Source: Kaistia geumhonensis
Lineage (GTDB): Bacteria; Pseudomonadota; Alphaproteobacteria; Rhizobiales; Kaistiaceae
Reading direction: 5' to 3'
Length of the DNA stretch: 64,000 bases
Assembly: GCF_030815145.1 (NCBI RefSeq)
Contig: NZ_JAUSWJ010000001.1
Coordinates: 4,392,501-4,456,500 of the forward strand
The notes beneath the pieces were generated by a model. It made no database searches. It saw only the letters and a list, made by a program, of their open reading frames with translations, and had not been told where the DNA came from. A program made the position numbers and the translations under genes. Each line of letters begins with the position of its first letter. The first letter of the stretch is position 1. Shown here in pieces: positions 23,699 through 34,400 of the stretch.

Positions 23699-24781
23699 TC
23701 AACCCATCGCGGCCGGAGCCATGCGCGGCTCGATTTCGGGGAACCGGATCGTGATCCTCGTGCCGGAATGCTGGAGGTCGTGCTCGATCGCCGCCTCGAG
23801 CTTGCCGGCCAGCGCCTGGATGATGCGGCGGCCGAGACCGGTTCCGACGGGTCGGTTGTCGGTCCCGGTTCCGATGCCGTCGTCTTCGACGGTCAAGGCG
23901 ATGCTGCCATCGCCTGCCACCAGGAAGACCCGAACGGCGCCAATTCCGTCCGGATAGGCATATTTCAGCGCGTTCAGGATCAGCTCGGTCATGATCACGC
24001 CGAGCGCAACGGCGCGATCGGGGCGGATGGCGACCGAGTCGAGCCTGTGAATGATCTGGCCACCCTCATGATCCGTCTCGCTGGTGCGCGCGAGATCCTC
24101 GATGAGACTGCCGAGATAGAGATCGAGCGCGACGCTGTGCACGTCGTCGGACGTATAGAGCCGGCGGTGCACCTGCGAGACCGCCATCACGCGGCCGACC
24201 GCCGCGGCGAGCGCGCTCTTGACGCCCGTATCGGGATGGGCCGCCGCCTGCATGTTGAGCAGCGAGGCGACGAGTTGCAGGCTGTTGCCGACGCGGTGAT
24301 TGACTTCCTGGATGATCAGCGCGCGCTCCTCGGCCAGCGCCTGGAAGCGGTCGCGGGCCTCGCGCACCTCGGCCTCGGCGCGATCATGAGCACGCTTCAG
24401 GGCACGCGCGGCCAGCGCCGAGGCGATCGCCGCCCGGAGCAGGGGGAAGAAGTCCTCGCTCGCTTCCTTGATGACGTAGTCGGCAGCCCCGGCCTTCAGC
24501 GCCGCGATCGCCACGCGGCCCTGAGCCTCGCCCGTCACATAGACGACCGGTGGCGCATCCTGCAGGGTGTTGATCTCGGCCATGATCTGGAGGCCCGTGC
24601 GGCCAGGCATATGGTGGTCGAGCGCAACCACGTCGATGCCGCCGGCGCGCAAACGCGCGAGCCCGGCCTCGCCATCGCCGGCCGTCTCCACGCGATAGCC
24701 ATGGCGCGTCAGGTCCTTGTCCGCCAGCCGGCACAATCCTGCGTCGTCGTCGATATAAAGGACGACCGGCTGACCATCCAT
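23699..24781 (-). CDS. Receiver-HisKA_2 histidine kinase
   Basis: A 360-residue soluble protein. Residues 1-120 are a response-regulator receiver (Asp11-13 acidic pocket, phospho-acceptor Asp55 in VVALDHHMPG, Lys105). After a coiled-coil linker comes a HisKA_2 dimerisation domain with phospho-His162 in EVNHRVGNSLQL, then a HATPase with ELILNALKYAYP and DDGIGTG. HisKA_2/HWE kinases are abundant in alphaproteobacteria and often feed stress regulators. ATG 24781 overlaps the stop of the single-domain receiver gene by one base, so the two are coupled. It probably receives phosphate from, or is tuned by, the CHASE3 kinase upstream. Confidence 0.9.
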   Translation of the reverse strand: MDGQPVVLYIDDDAGLCRLADKDLTRHGYRVETAGDGEAGLARLRAGGIDVVALDHHMPGRTGLQIMAEINTLQDAPPVVYVTGEAQGRVAIAALKAGAADYVIKEASEDFFPLLRAAIASALAARALKRAHDRAEAEVREARDRFQALAEERALIIQEVNHRVGNSLQLVASLLNMQAAAHPDTGVKSALAAAVGRVMAVSQVHRRLYTSDDVHSVALDLYLGSLIEDLARTSETDHEGGQIIHRLDSVAIRPDRAVALGVIMTELILNALKYAYPDGIGAVRVFLVAGDGSIALTVEDDGIGTGTDNRPVGTGLGRRIIQALAGKLEAAIEHDLQHSGTRITIRFPEIEPRMAPAAMG

Positions 24782-25227
24782 CACTTGGCCTCTGGAACTT
24801 TGATCACGGAGAAGAAGAGGCCGAGCTGACGAATCGCGTTGGCGAAGTTTTCGTAGTTGACCGGCTTCACGACATAGACGCTGGCGCCGAGCTCGTAGCA
24901 GCGTTCGATCTCGCGTTGGTCATCGGTGGTGGTCAGCACGACGATCGGCGAGGTGCGGATATGCGGGCTGCTCTTCACGGCCTTCAGGATATCGATGCCG
25001 GTCATGTCGGGCAGGTTGAGGTCGAGGAGAATGAGCAGCGCCTCGCCCTTGCGGTTGGCGCCCGTGCGGTCTGCGCCGAGCAGGAAGTCGAGCGCGCTGG
25101 TCCCGTTGGTGAAGGCCTTGATCTCGTTGCTGACGCCGGCCCGGCGGATGTTCTTCTCGATCAGCCGCGCATGGCCCTCATCGTCCTCGACCATGACGAT
25201 CGTCACGTGATTGGCGGTGTCACTCAT
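24781..25227 (-). CDS. Single-domain response regulator (Rcp1-like)
   Basis: A 148-residue receiver with no output domain. The acidic pocket is Glu14-Asp15-Asp16, the phospho-acceptor Asp69 (LLDLNLPDMTG), the switch Thr in VVLTTTDD and the conserved Lys in VVKPVN. The longer alpha3-beta3 region (LGADRTGANRKGEALLILLDL) is typical of Rcp1-type partners of CHASE3 or phytochrome-like kinases. The gene is between the CHASE3 kinase (70 bp upstream) and the REC-HisKA_2 kinase (1-base overlap). Confidence 0.92.
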   Translation of the reverse strand: MSDTANHVTIVMVEDDEGHARLIEKNIRRAGVSNEIKAFTNGTSALDFLLGADRTGANRKGEALLILLDLNLPDMTGIDILKAVKSSPHIRTSPIVVLTTTDDQREIERCYELGASVYVVKPVNYENFANAIRQLGLFFSVIKVPEAK

Positions 25228-25297
25228 CCTACGCATCCTTCTGCCGTTCCGATCCTTTCCTTGGACCGGAATGCCGCCGTCCACAAGCCGGCCCGCA

Positions 25298-26764
25298 TCA
25301 TGCCTGCGCCTTCTGCTCGGCGGTTTCCTCGCGCCAGCGGCGCGGCAGGATCACCGTGAAGGTGCTGCCTTCGCCGGGCTCGCTGTCGAGCCGGATCTTG
25401 CCGCCGATGCGCCGCACCAGGGCGCGGACATGGGCGAGCCCGATGCCCTCGCCGGGCCGGTCCTGCACGCCCGCCCGCCGGAACAGTTCGAACACGCGCT
25501 CGCGGTCGGCCGGATCGATGCCGCGGCCATTGTCGGCGACGCGAATGACGACGAAACCGCCACGTTCGCTGCCCGTGACCTCGATCTTGCCGGGGCGCCC
25601 CGGCTTCAGATACTTGACCGCGTTGTCGAGGAGGTTCGAGAAGATCTGGTCGATCGCCAACCGGTCGCTCTCGATCGTCGGCAGCGGCCCGATCGTGATC
25701 GTCGCGTCGGCGGCCTGGGCCTGGTGCATGACGGCATTTCGGATCGTGTCCAGCGCGGCGCCGAGATCGATCTCCTGAGGGGAAAACGCCCGTCGGCCGG
25801 CGCGCGAGAGGTTGAGGATCGCGTTGATCAGGCGATCCATCTTCGAGATCGACGCCTTGATGAAACCGACCGCCTCGTCGAAATCCCCGATGATCTGCTG
25901 GCTCTCGGGATCGTCCTTGCTCGCCTTCGCCGCCATGTCGTTGCGGATCGCCTCGAGCTCGCCCGTGAAGCCCATGATGTTGACGAGCGGCGAGCGGAGG
26001 TCGTGGCTGACGATGTAGGCGAAGCGCTGTAATTCGTCGTTGGCGTCCTGCAGATCCGCCGTCCGTTCGGTGACCTTCTCCTCGAGATGGGCATTCGCTT
26101 CCTGGAGCTGCTCGCGGGCGCGAACAAGGCCGGAATTGCTCTTGCGGATCAGGACGATGGCGATGCCTGCCAGCACGACGAGCGCGATGGCGCCGACCAA
26201 TGTCGTCGCGAGGAGCCAGCGGCTGGTGTTGAGGCTCCGCGCCGAGCGATCGGCGAGGAGATCCTGCTCGATCTGGCGCATCTCGCCGCTGACCGTGACG
26301 AAATCGGCCATGAGCTGGAGGCCCGCCGTATCCCGGACGATCGCCAACGCGCCCGAGCTGTCGCCTGACTGCGCGAGCTCGGTGATGCGCTGCAATTCGT
26401 CGTGCTTGGTAGCGACGATCTGGGTGAGGCGGGTGGCGCGGGTCGCCTGCTCGGGGTTGTCGGCGACGAGGCGCGACAGCTCGTCCATCCGTGGCGTGAT
26501 CAGGTCGAAGCTCTGCTGGTACACGGCGAGATAGGCCGGGTCGCCGGTGAGCATGAAGCCCCGCTGACCGCTCTCTGCGCGACGCAGAGAGAGCTGGAGC
26601 AGCGAAAGCTGGTTCTCGACATTGAGCGAGTGGGTCACCCAGCGCGTGTCGTCGGCCGCGCGCTGCGCGAGAAATACGGACGCGCCCGCCATCACTGCCA
26701 GGATCGCGAACCCGACGGTGAGCAGGATGAGATTGGTGAAGAAGCCGGATCTGGAATTGTTCAT
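25298..26764 (-). CDS. CHASE3-domain sensor histidine kinase
   Basis: A 488-residue membrane kinase. TM1 at about 10-32 and TM2 at about 183-206 flank a periplasmic CHASE3 sensor (SLRRAESGQRGFMLTGDPAYLAVY is diagnostic). A coiled coil (212-245) leads to HisKA with phospho-His254 in YIVSHDLRSPL, then HATPase with NLLDNAVKYL, DNGRGI and GEGIGLAHV. Starts at ATG 26764. It heads a signalling block with the Rcp1-like receiver and REC-HisKA_2 kinase. CHASE3 ligands are generally unknown. Confidence 0.93.
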   Translation of the reverse strand: MNNSRSGFFTNLILLTVGFAILAVMAGASVFLAQRAADDTRWVTHSLNVENQLSLLQLSLRRAESGQRGFMLTGDPAYLAVYQQSFDLITPRMDELSRLVADNPEQATRATRLTQIVATKHDELQRITELAQSGDSSGALAIVRDTAGLQLMADFVTVSGEMRQIEQDLLADRSARSLNTSRWLLATTLVGAIALVVLAGIAIVLIRKSNSGLVRAREQLQEANAHLEEKVTERTADLQDANDELQRFAYIVSHDLRSPLVNIMGFTGELEAIRNDMAAKASKDDPESQQIIGDFDEAVGFIKASISKMDRLINAILNLSRAGRRAFSPQEIDLGAALDTIRNAVMHQAQAADATITIGPLPTIESDRLAIDQIFSNLLDNAVKYLKPGRPGKIEVTGSERGGFVVIRVADNGRGIDPADRERVFELFRRAGVQDRPGEGIGLAHVRALVRRIGGKIRLDSEPGEGSTFTVILPRRWREETAEQKAQA

Positions 26765-26822
26765 GAAGGATGGGCCACGAACCTCGCCGGCCGCGCGAGG
26801 GCGGCCGGCAGGGACGATCGTG

Positions 26823-26975
26823 TCAGATCCTTCCCATGAGCAGGAGAATGATCAGGATGACGACGATGAGGCCGAGACCACCGCTCGGATAATAGCCCCA
26901 GCCCGAGCTGTAGGGCCAACTCGGCAGCGCGGCGATCAGCAGGATCACCAGAATGATCAGAATGATTGTCGACAT
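26823..26975 (-). CDS. DUF3309 small membrane protein (50 aa)
   Basis: Fifty residues: a hydrophobic helix (MSTIILIILVILLIAALPSW), a Tyr/Ser/Gly turn (PYSSGWGYYPSGGLG), and a second helix (LIVVILIILLLMGRI). This is the DUF3309 pattern common in Hyphomicrobiales and in stress-linked loci. Start ATG 26975 with GGAGG upstream. It lies 58 bp before the CHASE3 kinase on the same strand and may be the first gene of that block. Confidence 0.88.
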   Translation of the reverse strand: MSTIILIILVILLIAALPSWPYSSGWGYYPSGGLGLIVVILIILLLMGRI

Positions 26976-27074
26976 GAGGCCTCCACCCAGCGGCTTGACC
27001 TTGGCTAAACGCGCCGTCCCGCTGGATGGTTTCATCAGGCGACAGAATTATTTCGCGCTCCACCGGCCGCCGTT

Positions 27075-28316
27075 TCACGGCCTGCCATCGAGATGACGGG
27101 CGCGGCGCAGCGACGGGAAGAGGCGCGCCCAGAGCAGCGCGATGCCGACGGTTCCGGCGCCGCCGATGACGACCGCGCCGACCGCTCCGATCAGCGCTGC
27201 CGAGACGCCCGCGCGAAACTCGCCGAGTTCGTTGGAGGCGCCGATGAACACCATGTTGACCGCGTTGACGCGGCCTCGCACCGCATCCGGCGTCCAGAGC
27301 TGGATCAGCGTCTCGCGGATATAGACGCTCACCATGTCCGAGGCGCCCATGATCGCGAGCGCGACGACCGAGAGCCAGGTCACCGTCGAGAGGCCGAAAA
27401 CGATTGTGAAGATGCCGAACACCGTCACGAAGAGGAACAGCAGCAGCCCGGCTCGGTCGCGAACGGGATGGAAGGCCAGCCAGAGCGCAACGCTGATCGC
27501 GCCGACGGCGGGAGCGGCCCGCAGCAGGCCGAGGCCCCATGGGCCGACGTCGAGGACGTCGCGCGCATAGACCGGCAGGAGCGCCGTCGCGCCGCCGAGC
27601 AGCACGGCGAAGAGATCGAGCGAGATCGCGCCGAGCACGATCTTCTCGTGCCAGACATAGCGGAAGCCGGCGATCACCGTTTCCCAGCTCGCCTTGTCGT
27701 CGAGGCGCTTCTGCGGCGTATGCGGGATGAGAGCAACCAGCACGACGCCGACCGCCACCAGCGTCACCGCGACGAGGTATGGCGCGGTCGGTGCGAGGCC
27801 GTAGAGCAGGCCGCCCGCGACAGGGCCGGTGATGGTCGCGACCTGCCAGGAGCTCGAGTTCCAGGCGATGGCGCCGCTCAGCTCTTCAGGCGGCACGAGA
27901 TTGGGCGCCAGCGCGCCCGCTGCCGGTCCCAGGAAGGCGCGCACGACGCCGAAGCCGAGCAGGATCGCGAAGACGATCATGACATTCGTGCTGCCGCTGA
28001 GCGTGAAGGCGAGGAGGGCGGCCATCGCCAGCGCCTCGCCGACCATGCAGAGCGCCATGACGATGCGGCGGTCGAAGCGGTCCGCGACCGATCCGGTCAC
28101 CAGCACCAGCGCCAGCGCCGGGAGGAACTGCACGAGGCCGATGATGCCGAGATCGAGCGGATCCTTGGTCATGTCGTAGACCTGCCAGCCGATCGCGACG
28201 CTGACGACATTCACCGAGAAATTCGCGAAGAGGCGCGCCGTCCAGTAATAGGCGAAGCCGCGATGGCGGAAGGCGCCCCAGTGGGAGCGGGGCGCGGTTG
28301 GTTCTTGAGGCGACAT
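27075..28316 (-). CDS. MFS transporter (EntS-like exporter group)
   Basis: A 413-residue, twelve-helix major facilitator. After an N-terminal HRGFAYYWTARLFANFSVNVV helix there is GSVADRFDRRIVM, the loop 2-3 motif A (G-x3-D-R-x-G/D-R-R), and RAFLGPAAGALAPNLVP as in the MFS_3 (enterobactin-exporter-like) group. Substrate unknown. It is transcribed leftward after the giant coiled-coil gene but is separated from it by a terminator, and ends about 100 bp before the DUF3309 gene. Confidence 0.88.
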   Translation of the reverse strand: MSPQEPTAPRSHWGAFRHRGFAYYWTARLFANFSVNVVSVAIGWQVYDMTKDPLDLGIIGLVQFLPALALVLVTGSVADRFDRRIVMALCMVGEALAMAALLAFTLSGSTNVMIVFAILLGFGVVRAFLGPAAGALAPNLVPPEELSGAIAWNSSSWQVATITGPVAGGLLYGLAPTAPYLVAVTLVAVGVVLVALIPHTPQKRLDDKASWETVIAGFRYVWHEKIVLGAISLDLFAVLLGGATALLPVYARDVLDVGPWGLGLLRAAPAVGAISVALWLAFHPVRDRAGLLLFLFVTVFGIFTIVFGLSTVTWLSVVALAIMGASDMVSVYIRETLIQLWTPDAVRGRVNAVNMVFIGASNELGEFRAGVSAALIGAVGAVVIGGAGTVGIALLWARLFPSLRRARHLDGRP

Positions 28317-28433
28317 GACGATCGGGAATCCGGGGGCGGGGGCACGCCGTGAGCGAGGCGGTTCTAGTCGATTTCGGCGCCCCGCTGAACCTCAAATCGT
28401 CAGGGCCCCTGTGCTTTGCGTGATCCCAAAAGC

Positions 28434-28455
28434 AAAAGGGGCGCCGGAGCGCCCC
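28434..28455 (-). terminator. Terminator of the giant coiled-coil gene
   Basis: GGGGCGC (28438-28444) pairs with GCGCCCC (28449-28455), loop CGGA, followed on the minus strand by TTTTGCTTTT. It starts 26 bp after the stop at 28481. Confidence 0.85.
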
Positions 28456-28480
28456 TCGATGCCTTCTCGCGTCAACGGCC

Positions 28481-31400
28481 TCAGTCGAAGCGGCCGCTCG
28501 CATGCGCGAGCATCGTGTAGACCTTGCCGGTGTCGGACACGAGATAGTTGGCCGCCGTCGCGGCGTCCTGACGGCTGACCTCGCCGAGCAGCCGCTCGAA
28601 GTCGCCCACATAGCGGTCTACCGCGGTGCGGAACTCCTTCTCCTGCTGATAGCGTCGACGGATCTCGTCGAAGGTCTGCTGACCCTGCAGCGTGTAGAGG
28701 CGGCGCGTGAAGACGTTCTTCTCACCGCGATTGTGGCGCTCCCAGAGCTCGCTCGCCGCCTTCGGATCAATCGCGCGGGCGATCTCGCTCGAGAGATTGC
28801 CGAGCGATTCCTGCGAGCCGTTGGCGCGGGCGGCCGGGCGGGCTTCCTCGGCCGGCTTCTCCTCCTCGCGCGAGGCACGGCGGAGCAGGTCGCTGACCCA
28901 GCCGCGCGGCTCGGCCGTCTCGGCGCTCGCCTTCTGTGCCGGAGCGGGCGCGGCAGGCGCCGCGGGACGCGGGGCCGGCGCTGCGGCGGCCGTCCGCTGT
29001 GCGGGCTCGGCCGGACGCGCGGGAGCGGAGGCAGGGGCCTCGGCGGCAGGAGCAGCTGCCGGTGCGCGGACGGGCTCGGCGGGACGCGGCGCGGGGGCCG
29101 GCGACGCCGGACCGACGGCCGGACGGACCGCCGAAGCCGGAGCCGTAACGGCCGGCTGCGGACGCTGAGCCGTCTCGGCGAAGCGGGCGCGAGTCGCCCC
29201 CTGGCTGGCGGCGACAGAAACGTCGAGCGCGCGGCCATGCTTGCCGATGATCGCCGAGAGCTCGCCGAGCGCCTGGAGCTGGTCGGAGACGACGCGGCGC
29301 ATCGCATCGGCGCTGGCCCGCGTCTCTTCCGGCAGCTCGAGGACGCCACGCTTGACCTCGGCGCGGGTCGCCTCGAGATCGTCGTGGATCGACCGCGCCA
29401 CCTCGCGCATGCCCTCGGTCGCCGAGGTGAACTGGCCTGTCGCCTGACTGACCGCGGCGTTCATCTCGTCGGCGAGCGTGCGATTGATCTGCCGCACCTC
29501 CTCGATGGCCTTGCGGCCGACGGTCGTCGCCGTCTGCTGCAGCGTCTCGAGATTGGCTACGACGCCCGTCGCGGCCTCGGTGCTCGACTGCGCGAGCAGG
29601 CGGGCGACTTCGGCGGCGCGAGTCTCGGCATCGCGCACGGTGGCCGCCACGCTGTCCGAGAAGCTCTTCATGCGCGTTTCGAGATCGGCCGCGCGGTCGG
29701 CGAGCGAGCGGGCGAGTTCCTCGATCGCCGCGCGACGATGATCGACCGAGCCCTCGATCTGGGCGTTGGCCTCGATCAGCGCACGCGCCGCCTCGCGCAG
29801 GGCGCGGCCCTGCTCCTCGAAGCGACTGGCGACGCTGCCGACATTCTCCATGACGTCGCGCGACACGTCGCGCAGCGTCTCGACCTGGCCGGCGAGCACG
29901 CCGGTCGAGTTTTCCGTGCCGGTAATGGCGCGGTCGATCGACTGGGCGAAGGCGCTGCTGCGCTCCGCGAGGCCGGTCTCGATGCGATCGAGATTGTCGA
30001 CCGTGCGGGTGAGCAGAGTGTCCAGCAGCGTGTTGGACTGGCCCAGGCGCTCCACGACGCCCGCGACATCGCCCGACAGACGCTCATTGGCGGCGCCGAA
30101 GCTGCGGGAGACGGCTTCGCCGCTCTCCGTGAGCGAGCGGGTGGCACGCTCGGTGCTGGCCAGCACCATCTGCACCACTTCGTTGCCCTTCGAGGCCAGC
30201 AGGTCGACCACGGCGTCGCCGACCGACACCACACGCTGCGTCAGATCGGTGCCATGCTGGTCCATGGTCGCGACGAGGCGGCTGCCTTCGCCGTCGAGCA
30301 GGCTGGCGAGTTCGGCGCTGCGGTTGCCGAGCACCTCGTTCAGCGCGCGCGTCCGCTCCTCGATGGCCGAGGCGGCGGCGATGGCGCGCGAGCCCAGCGT
30401 CTCGTCGACCTCGGCCGAGATGCGACCGAGCTGGCCGACGACCTCGCCGGAAAGCGCCGCGAAGCGCTCGCGGCTCTCCGCCGAGGCGCGGGCGAAGCGG
30501 TGGCTCGCCTCCGCCGCCGTCTCGGAGATCAGGTTGGCCGACGAAGCGGCGGTTTCGTTCAGCGTCTGAGAGGCATCGCCGACGCTGCGCAGCAGGCGGT
30601 CGGCAGCGCCGTCGGCCGAGCGGCCGAGCAGCTCGGTCGCCTCCGCGGCGGACCGCGCCAGCGTGCCGGCTGCATCTTCGGCGCTGCGACCGACCGCGGT
30701 CGACGCCTCGCCAGCCGAGCGGCCCAGCGTTTCGGCGGCGAGATCGCCGTAGCGGGCGACGAGCTGCGCCGCTTCCTCGGCGGAACGGCCGAGAACCGAG
30801 CTGGCGCCATCGGCGGCGCTCACGACGCGTTCCGCGGCTTCCTCGGCGGCGGCGCGGATCGCATCACCCGAGCTCGTGGAGAGATCGGCGAGGCGGCTGG
30901 TGGCGTCTTCCAGCGAACCGGTGATTTCCTGCGCGGCCCGGGCCGACTCGCGGCCGAGCGTCGCGGAAATGTCGCTGAGCCGGGCGGCGAGCGCGTTCTC
31001 CATGGCCGCGGCGCGGGCGTCCAGCGTCTCGGTCGCCGCCATAGCGTGGCGGCCGAGCGTCTCGTTGATGGCGTCGGTGCGCTCCGCCAGCATCGCGGCC
31101 AGCGCGTCGGTGCGATCGGCCAGCCGGCCGGAGAGGTCGGCCAGCCGCTCGTCGACGACGGCGTTGAGCTCGCTCTGGCCTGCGGCGATCGTCTCGGCGA
31201 TCTCGCGGCTGCGGTCCGTCAGGACGCGGTTGATCTCGCCGGTGCGACCGTCGATCGTCTCGCCGAGCCGGCGGGCCTGATCGTCGATCATGCCCGCGGC
31301 GGCGGTGAGCGACTGCTCGATCGTCTCGCCGAAGCGGCCGACGCGTTCCGCGAGGGCCCCGTCGAGCAGGTTGGCACGATCGGCGAAGCGGGTGACCAGT

Positions 31401-34400
31401 TCGGGCCCGCGCACCTCGATGATGTCGCGCAGCGCCGCGAAGCGCTCGTCGAGGCCGGTCGCAAGCGCCTGGCCGCGGTCGTCGATCAGCTCGCCGAAGC
31501 GGCTCGAGGTCTCGACGATCCGCTGATGGGCGGCATCGGCGCGGCCCTGAATGTCCTCGGCCAGTTCCACGCCCGACGTGACGATGCGGGCATGGGTGGC
31601 GCTCGCCTGGCCGGCGATCTCGTCGATGAGCGACGTGCCGGCGGCAACGATCCGGTCGTGAATCGCACCGGCGCGAACGTCGATCTCCTCCGCGGTCGCG
31701 CTGCCGGTGGCGATGAGCCGCTGCTGCGCGGCGTCGGTGCGGCTGTCGATTTCCTCGACGATCGAGGTGCCGGCGGCGACGATCTGGGCATGCGCGGCAT
31801 TGGCGCGCGCCGTGATCTCGCCCGACAGCGTGCTGCCGGAGGCGAGGATCTGCTGGTGCAGGGCTGTGCCGCGCTCTTCGATGGCGCGGGCGAGCGCGTC
31901 GCCGGTCCGGCTGACCTCGTCATGGGCCGCGCTGGCGCGGGCGGCGATCTCCTCGGAGAGCGTCGTGCCGGAGGCGACGATCTGCTCGTGAACCGAGGTG
32001 CCACGCTCCTCGATGGCGCGGGCGAGTTCGAGACCGGTGCGGCTGATTTCCTCATGCACGGAGCTCGCGCGGCCGGTGATCTCTCCGATCAGGCCGGAAC
32101 CCGAAGCGACAAGCCGCTCGTGCACCGCGTTGGCGCGGCTCTCGATCTCGTCGGCGAGCGCAGCGCCCGAGCCGACGATGCGCCCGTGGACTGCGTTGCC
32201 GCGCTGCTCGATTTCCTCGGCGAGGCGATAGCCCGACGAGACGATCTCCTCGTGAACCGAGGCCGCGCTGGTGCGGATTTCGGAGGCCAGCCGTTCGCCC
32301 GAGGCGACAATCTCCGCGTGGACGGCGCCGCCGCGGCTCGCGATATCCTCGGCGAGACCGCCGCCGGCGTTCACGATCTGCTCATGGACGGCGCCGATCT
32401 GGTCGGCGATGTCGGCGACGAGCTGTTCGCCCGACGCGAGGATCTGGCCATGCAGGGCCGTGGCGCGGCTCTCGATTGTGCCGACGATATCGCCGCCGGT
32501 CGCGACGATCCGCTCGTGCACGGCCTCGACCTGGCCGGTGATCTCCGACACGAAGGCCGAGCCCGAGGCGACGATGCGCTCGTGCACCGTGTTGGCGCGG
32601 TTCTCGATCTCGTTGGCCACGTTATAGCCCGAGGTCACGACCTGGGCGTGGACGGTGCCGATCTGGCCGGCGATGTCGCCGATCAGCGTCTCGCCCGATG
32701 CGAGGATCCGCTGGTGCACGGCGTTGGCGCGGCTCTCGATCTCGCTGGCGAGGCTGGAGCCCGAGGCGACGATATGCTCGTGCACGGCGCTGGCCTGGCT
32801 GGTGATCTCGTTCACGAGGCCCGAACCGGAGGCGACGATGCGCTCATGCGCGGCGCCGGCGCGGCTCTCGATCTCGTTCACGAGATTGGTGCCGGACGTC
32901 ACGATACGGCCATGCGCGGCCTCGGCACGGCTTTCGATTTCGCTGGCGAGGCCGCTGCCCGAAGCCACGATTCGCTCGTGAATGGCCTCGGCGCGGCTCG
33001 CGATCTCCTCGGCAATGCCGACGCCCGTCGCCACGATGCGGCCATGCGCCTCGTCGGCGCGGCCGGCGATCTCGTCCGCCAGGCTGGACCCCGAGGACAC
33101 GATACGGGCGTGGGCCTCGTCTGCGCGCGTGGCGATTTCGTCAGCGAGGCTGGACCCCGAGGCGACGATACGGGCGTGAGCCTCGTCGGCACGCGTGGCG
33201 ATCTCGTCTGCGAGGCGCGAGCCCGAAGCCACGATGCGATCATGCAGCTCGGCGCCGCGGCTCTCGATCGTGCCGGCCAGTTCGTTGCCGGAGGCGATCA
33301 TCCGCTCGTGAATGGCGGTGCCGCGGCTCTCGATGGCCTCGGACAGCTGCTGGCTGGTGGAGATGATGAGGTCGTAGACGGCGGTGCCGCGACTCTCCAT
33401 CGTCTCGGTCGCCTCGCGGCTCACCGTCACGAAGCGATCGTGCAGCATCTCGGCGCGCGAGGCCATGGTGTCGGCGATTTCGGTCCCCGAGGCGACGATC
33501 GACTCGTTGATCTTGAGGCCACGGGCGGAGATTGCCTTGGCGACCTCGCTTCCGACATGGGCGAGGCGCTCGGTCAGCTCCTGCGAGCGGGCGTCGAAGG
33601 TCTCGTTCACCGCCGTCGATGCGGCGTCGATCGTCTCGCGCAGGGCGGTGGTGCGAGCCTCGATGAGGTTCGACATGGTGTCGCCGGCGTCCGCGAGGCG
33701 CTCGGCAAGGGCAGTGCCGTCAATGGCGATCAGGTCGTTGAGACGGTCGCCGGTCGATGCGATGCGGCTGTTGACGTCGTCGCCACGCGTCGTGATCGTC
33801 TCGCCGATGCGCGAACCCGTTTCGTCCAGCTTGTCGGTGATCTCCTGGCCGCGCAGTGTCAGATCGACGATGAGGCTTTCGGCGTTCGACTTCAGAGCCG
33901 CGTTCACTTCGCGGGTATGGTGGGCGATGGTCTCGGCGACCTGATTGCCGGTGAGCGCGATCGAGCGGGTGATGTCGATGGTGCGGCGGTCGAGGCCGGC
34001 GGCCAGTTCCTCGGTGATGCGCGCGAGGGTGTCGTTCACCTCGCGGCCACGCTCGGCGACCGTGTCGGCCATGGTGCGGCCGGTGGTCTCGAGCGTCTGG
34101 TTGATCTCGCCCGACCGGGCCAAAAGGGCCTCGGTGACGTCCGAACCGGTGCGCGCCAGCGTCTCGGTCACTTCTCCGACGGCGCCGTTGAGGCGCTGGA
34201 CGAGATCGTCGCCCCGCTTCGACAGCTTGCCGATCATGTCGTCGCCGGCAGAGCCGAGCGAAATGGTGAGCTGCTCGCCGCTCTCGGCGATCGCGCCGGT
34301 GACCCGGGCGCCCGACTCGAGCATCGTGCCGGCGAGCTGGTCGCCGACATCGCGCAGATCCTTGGCAAGGGTCTCCTGCGCCGCCACGATCGAGGCGCGC

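Noticed and set aside
31463-33442. Possible CRISPR or satellite array because of regular 66-bp spacing
   Set aside because: There are no identical repeats with unique spacers; units are in-frame, diverged coding repeats of one protein.
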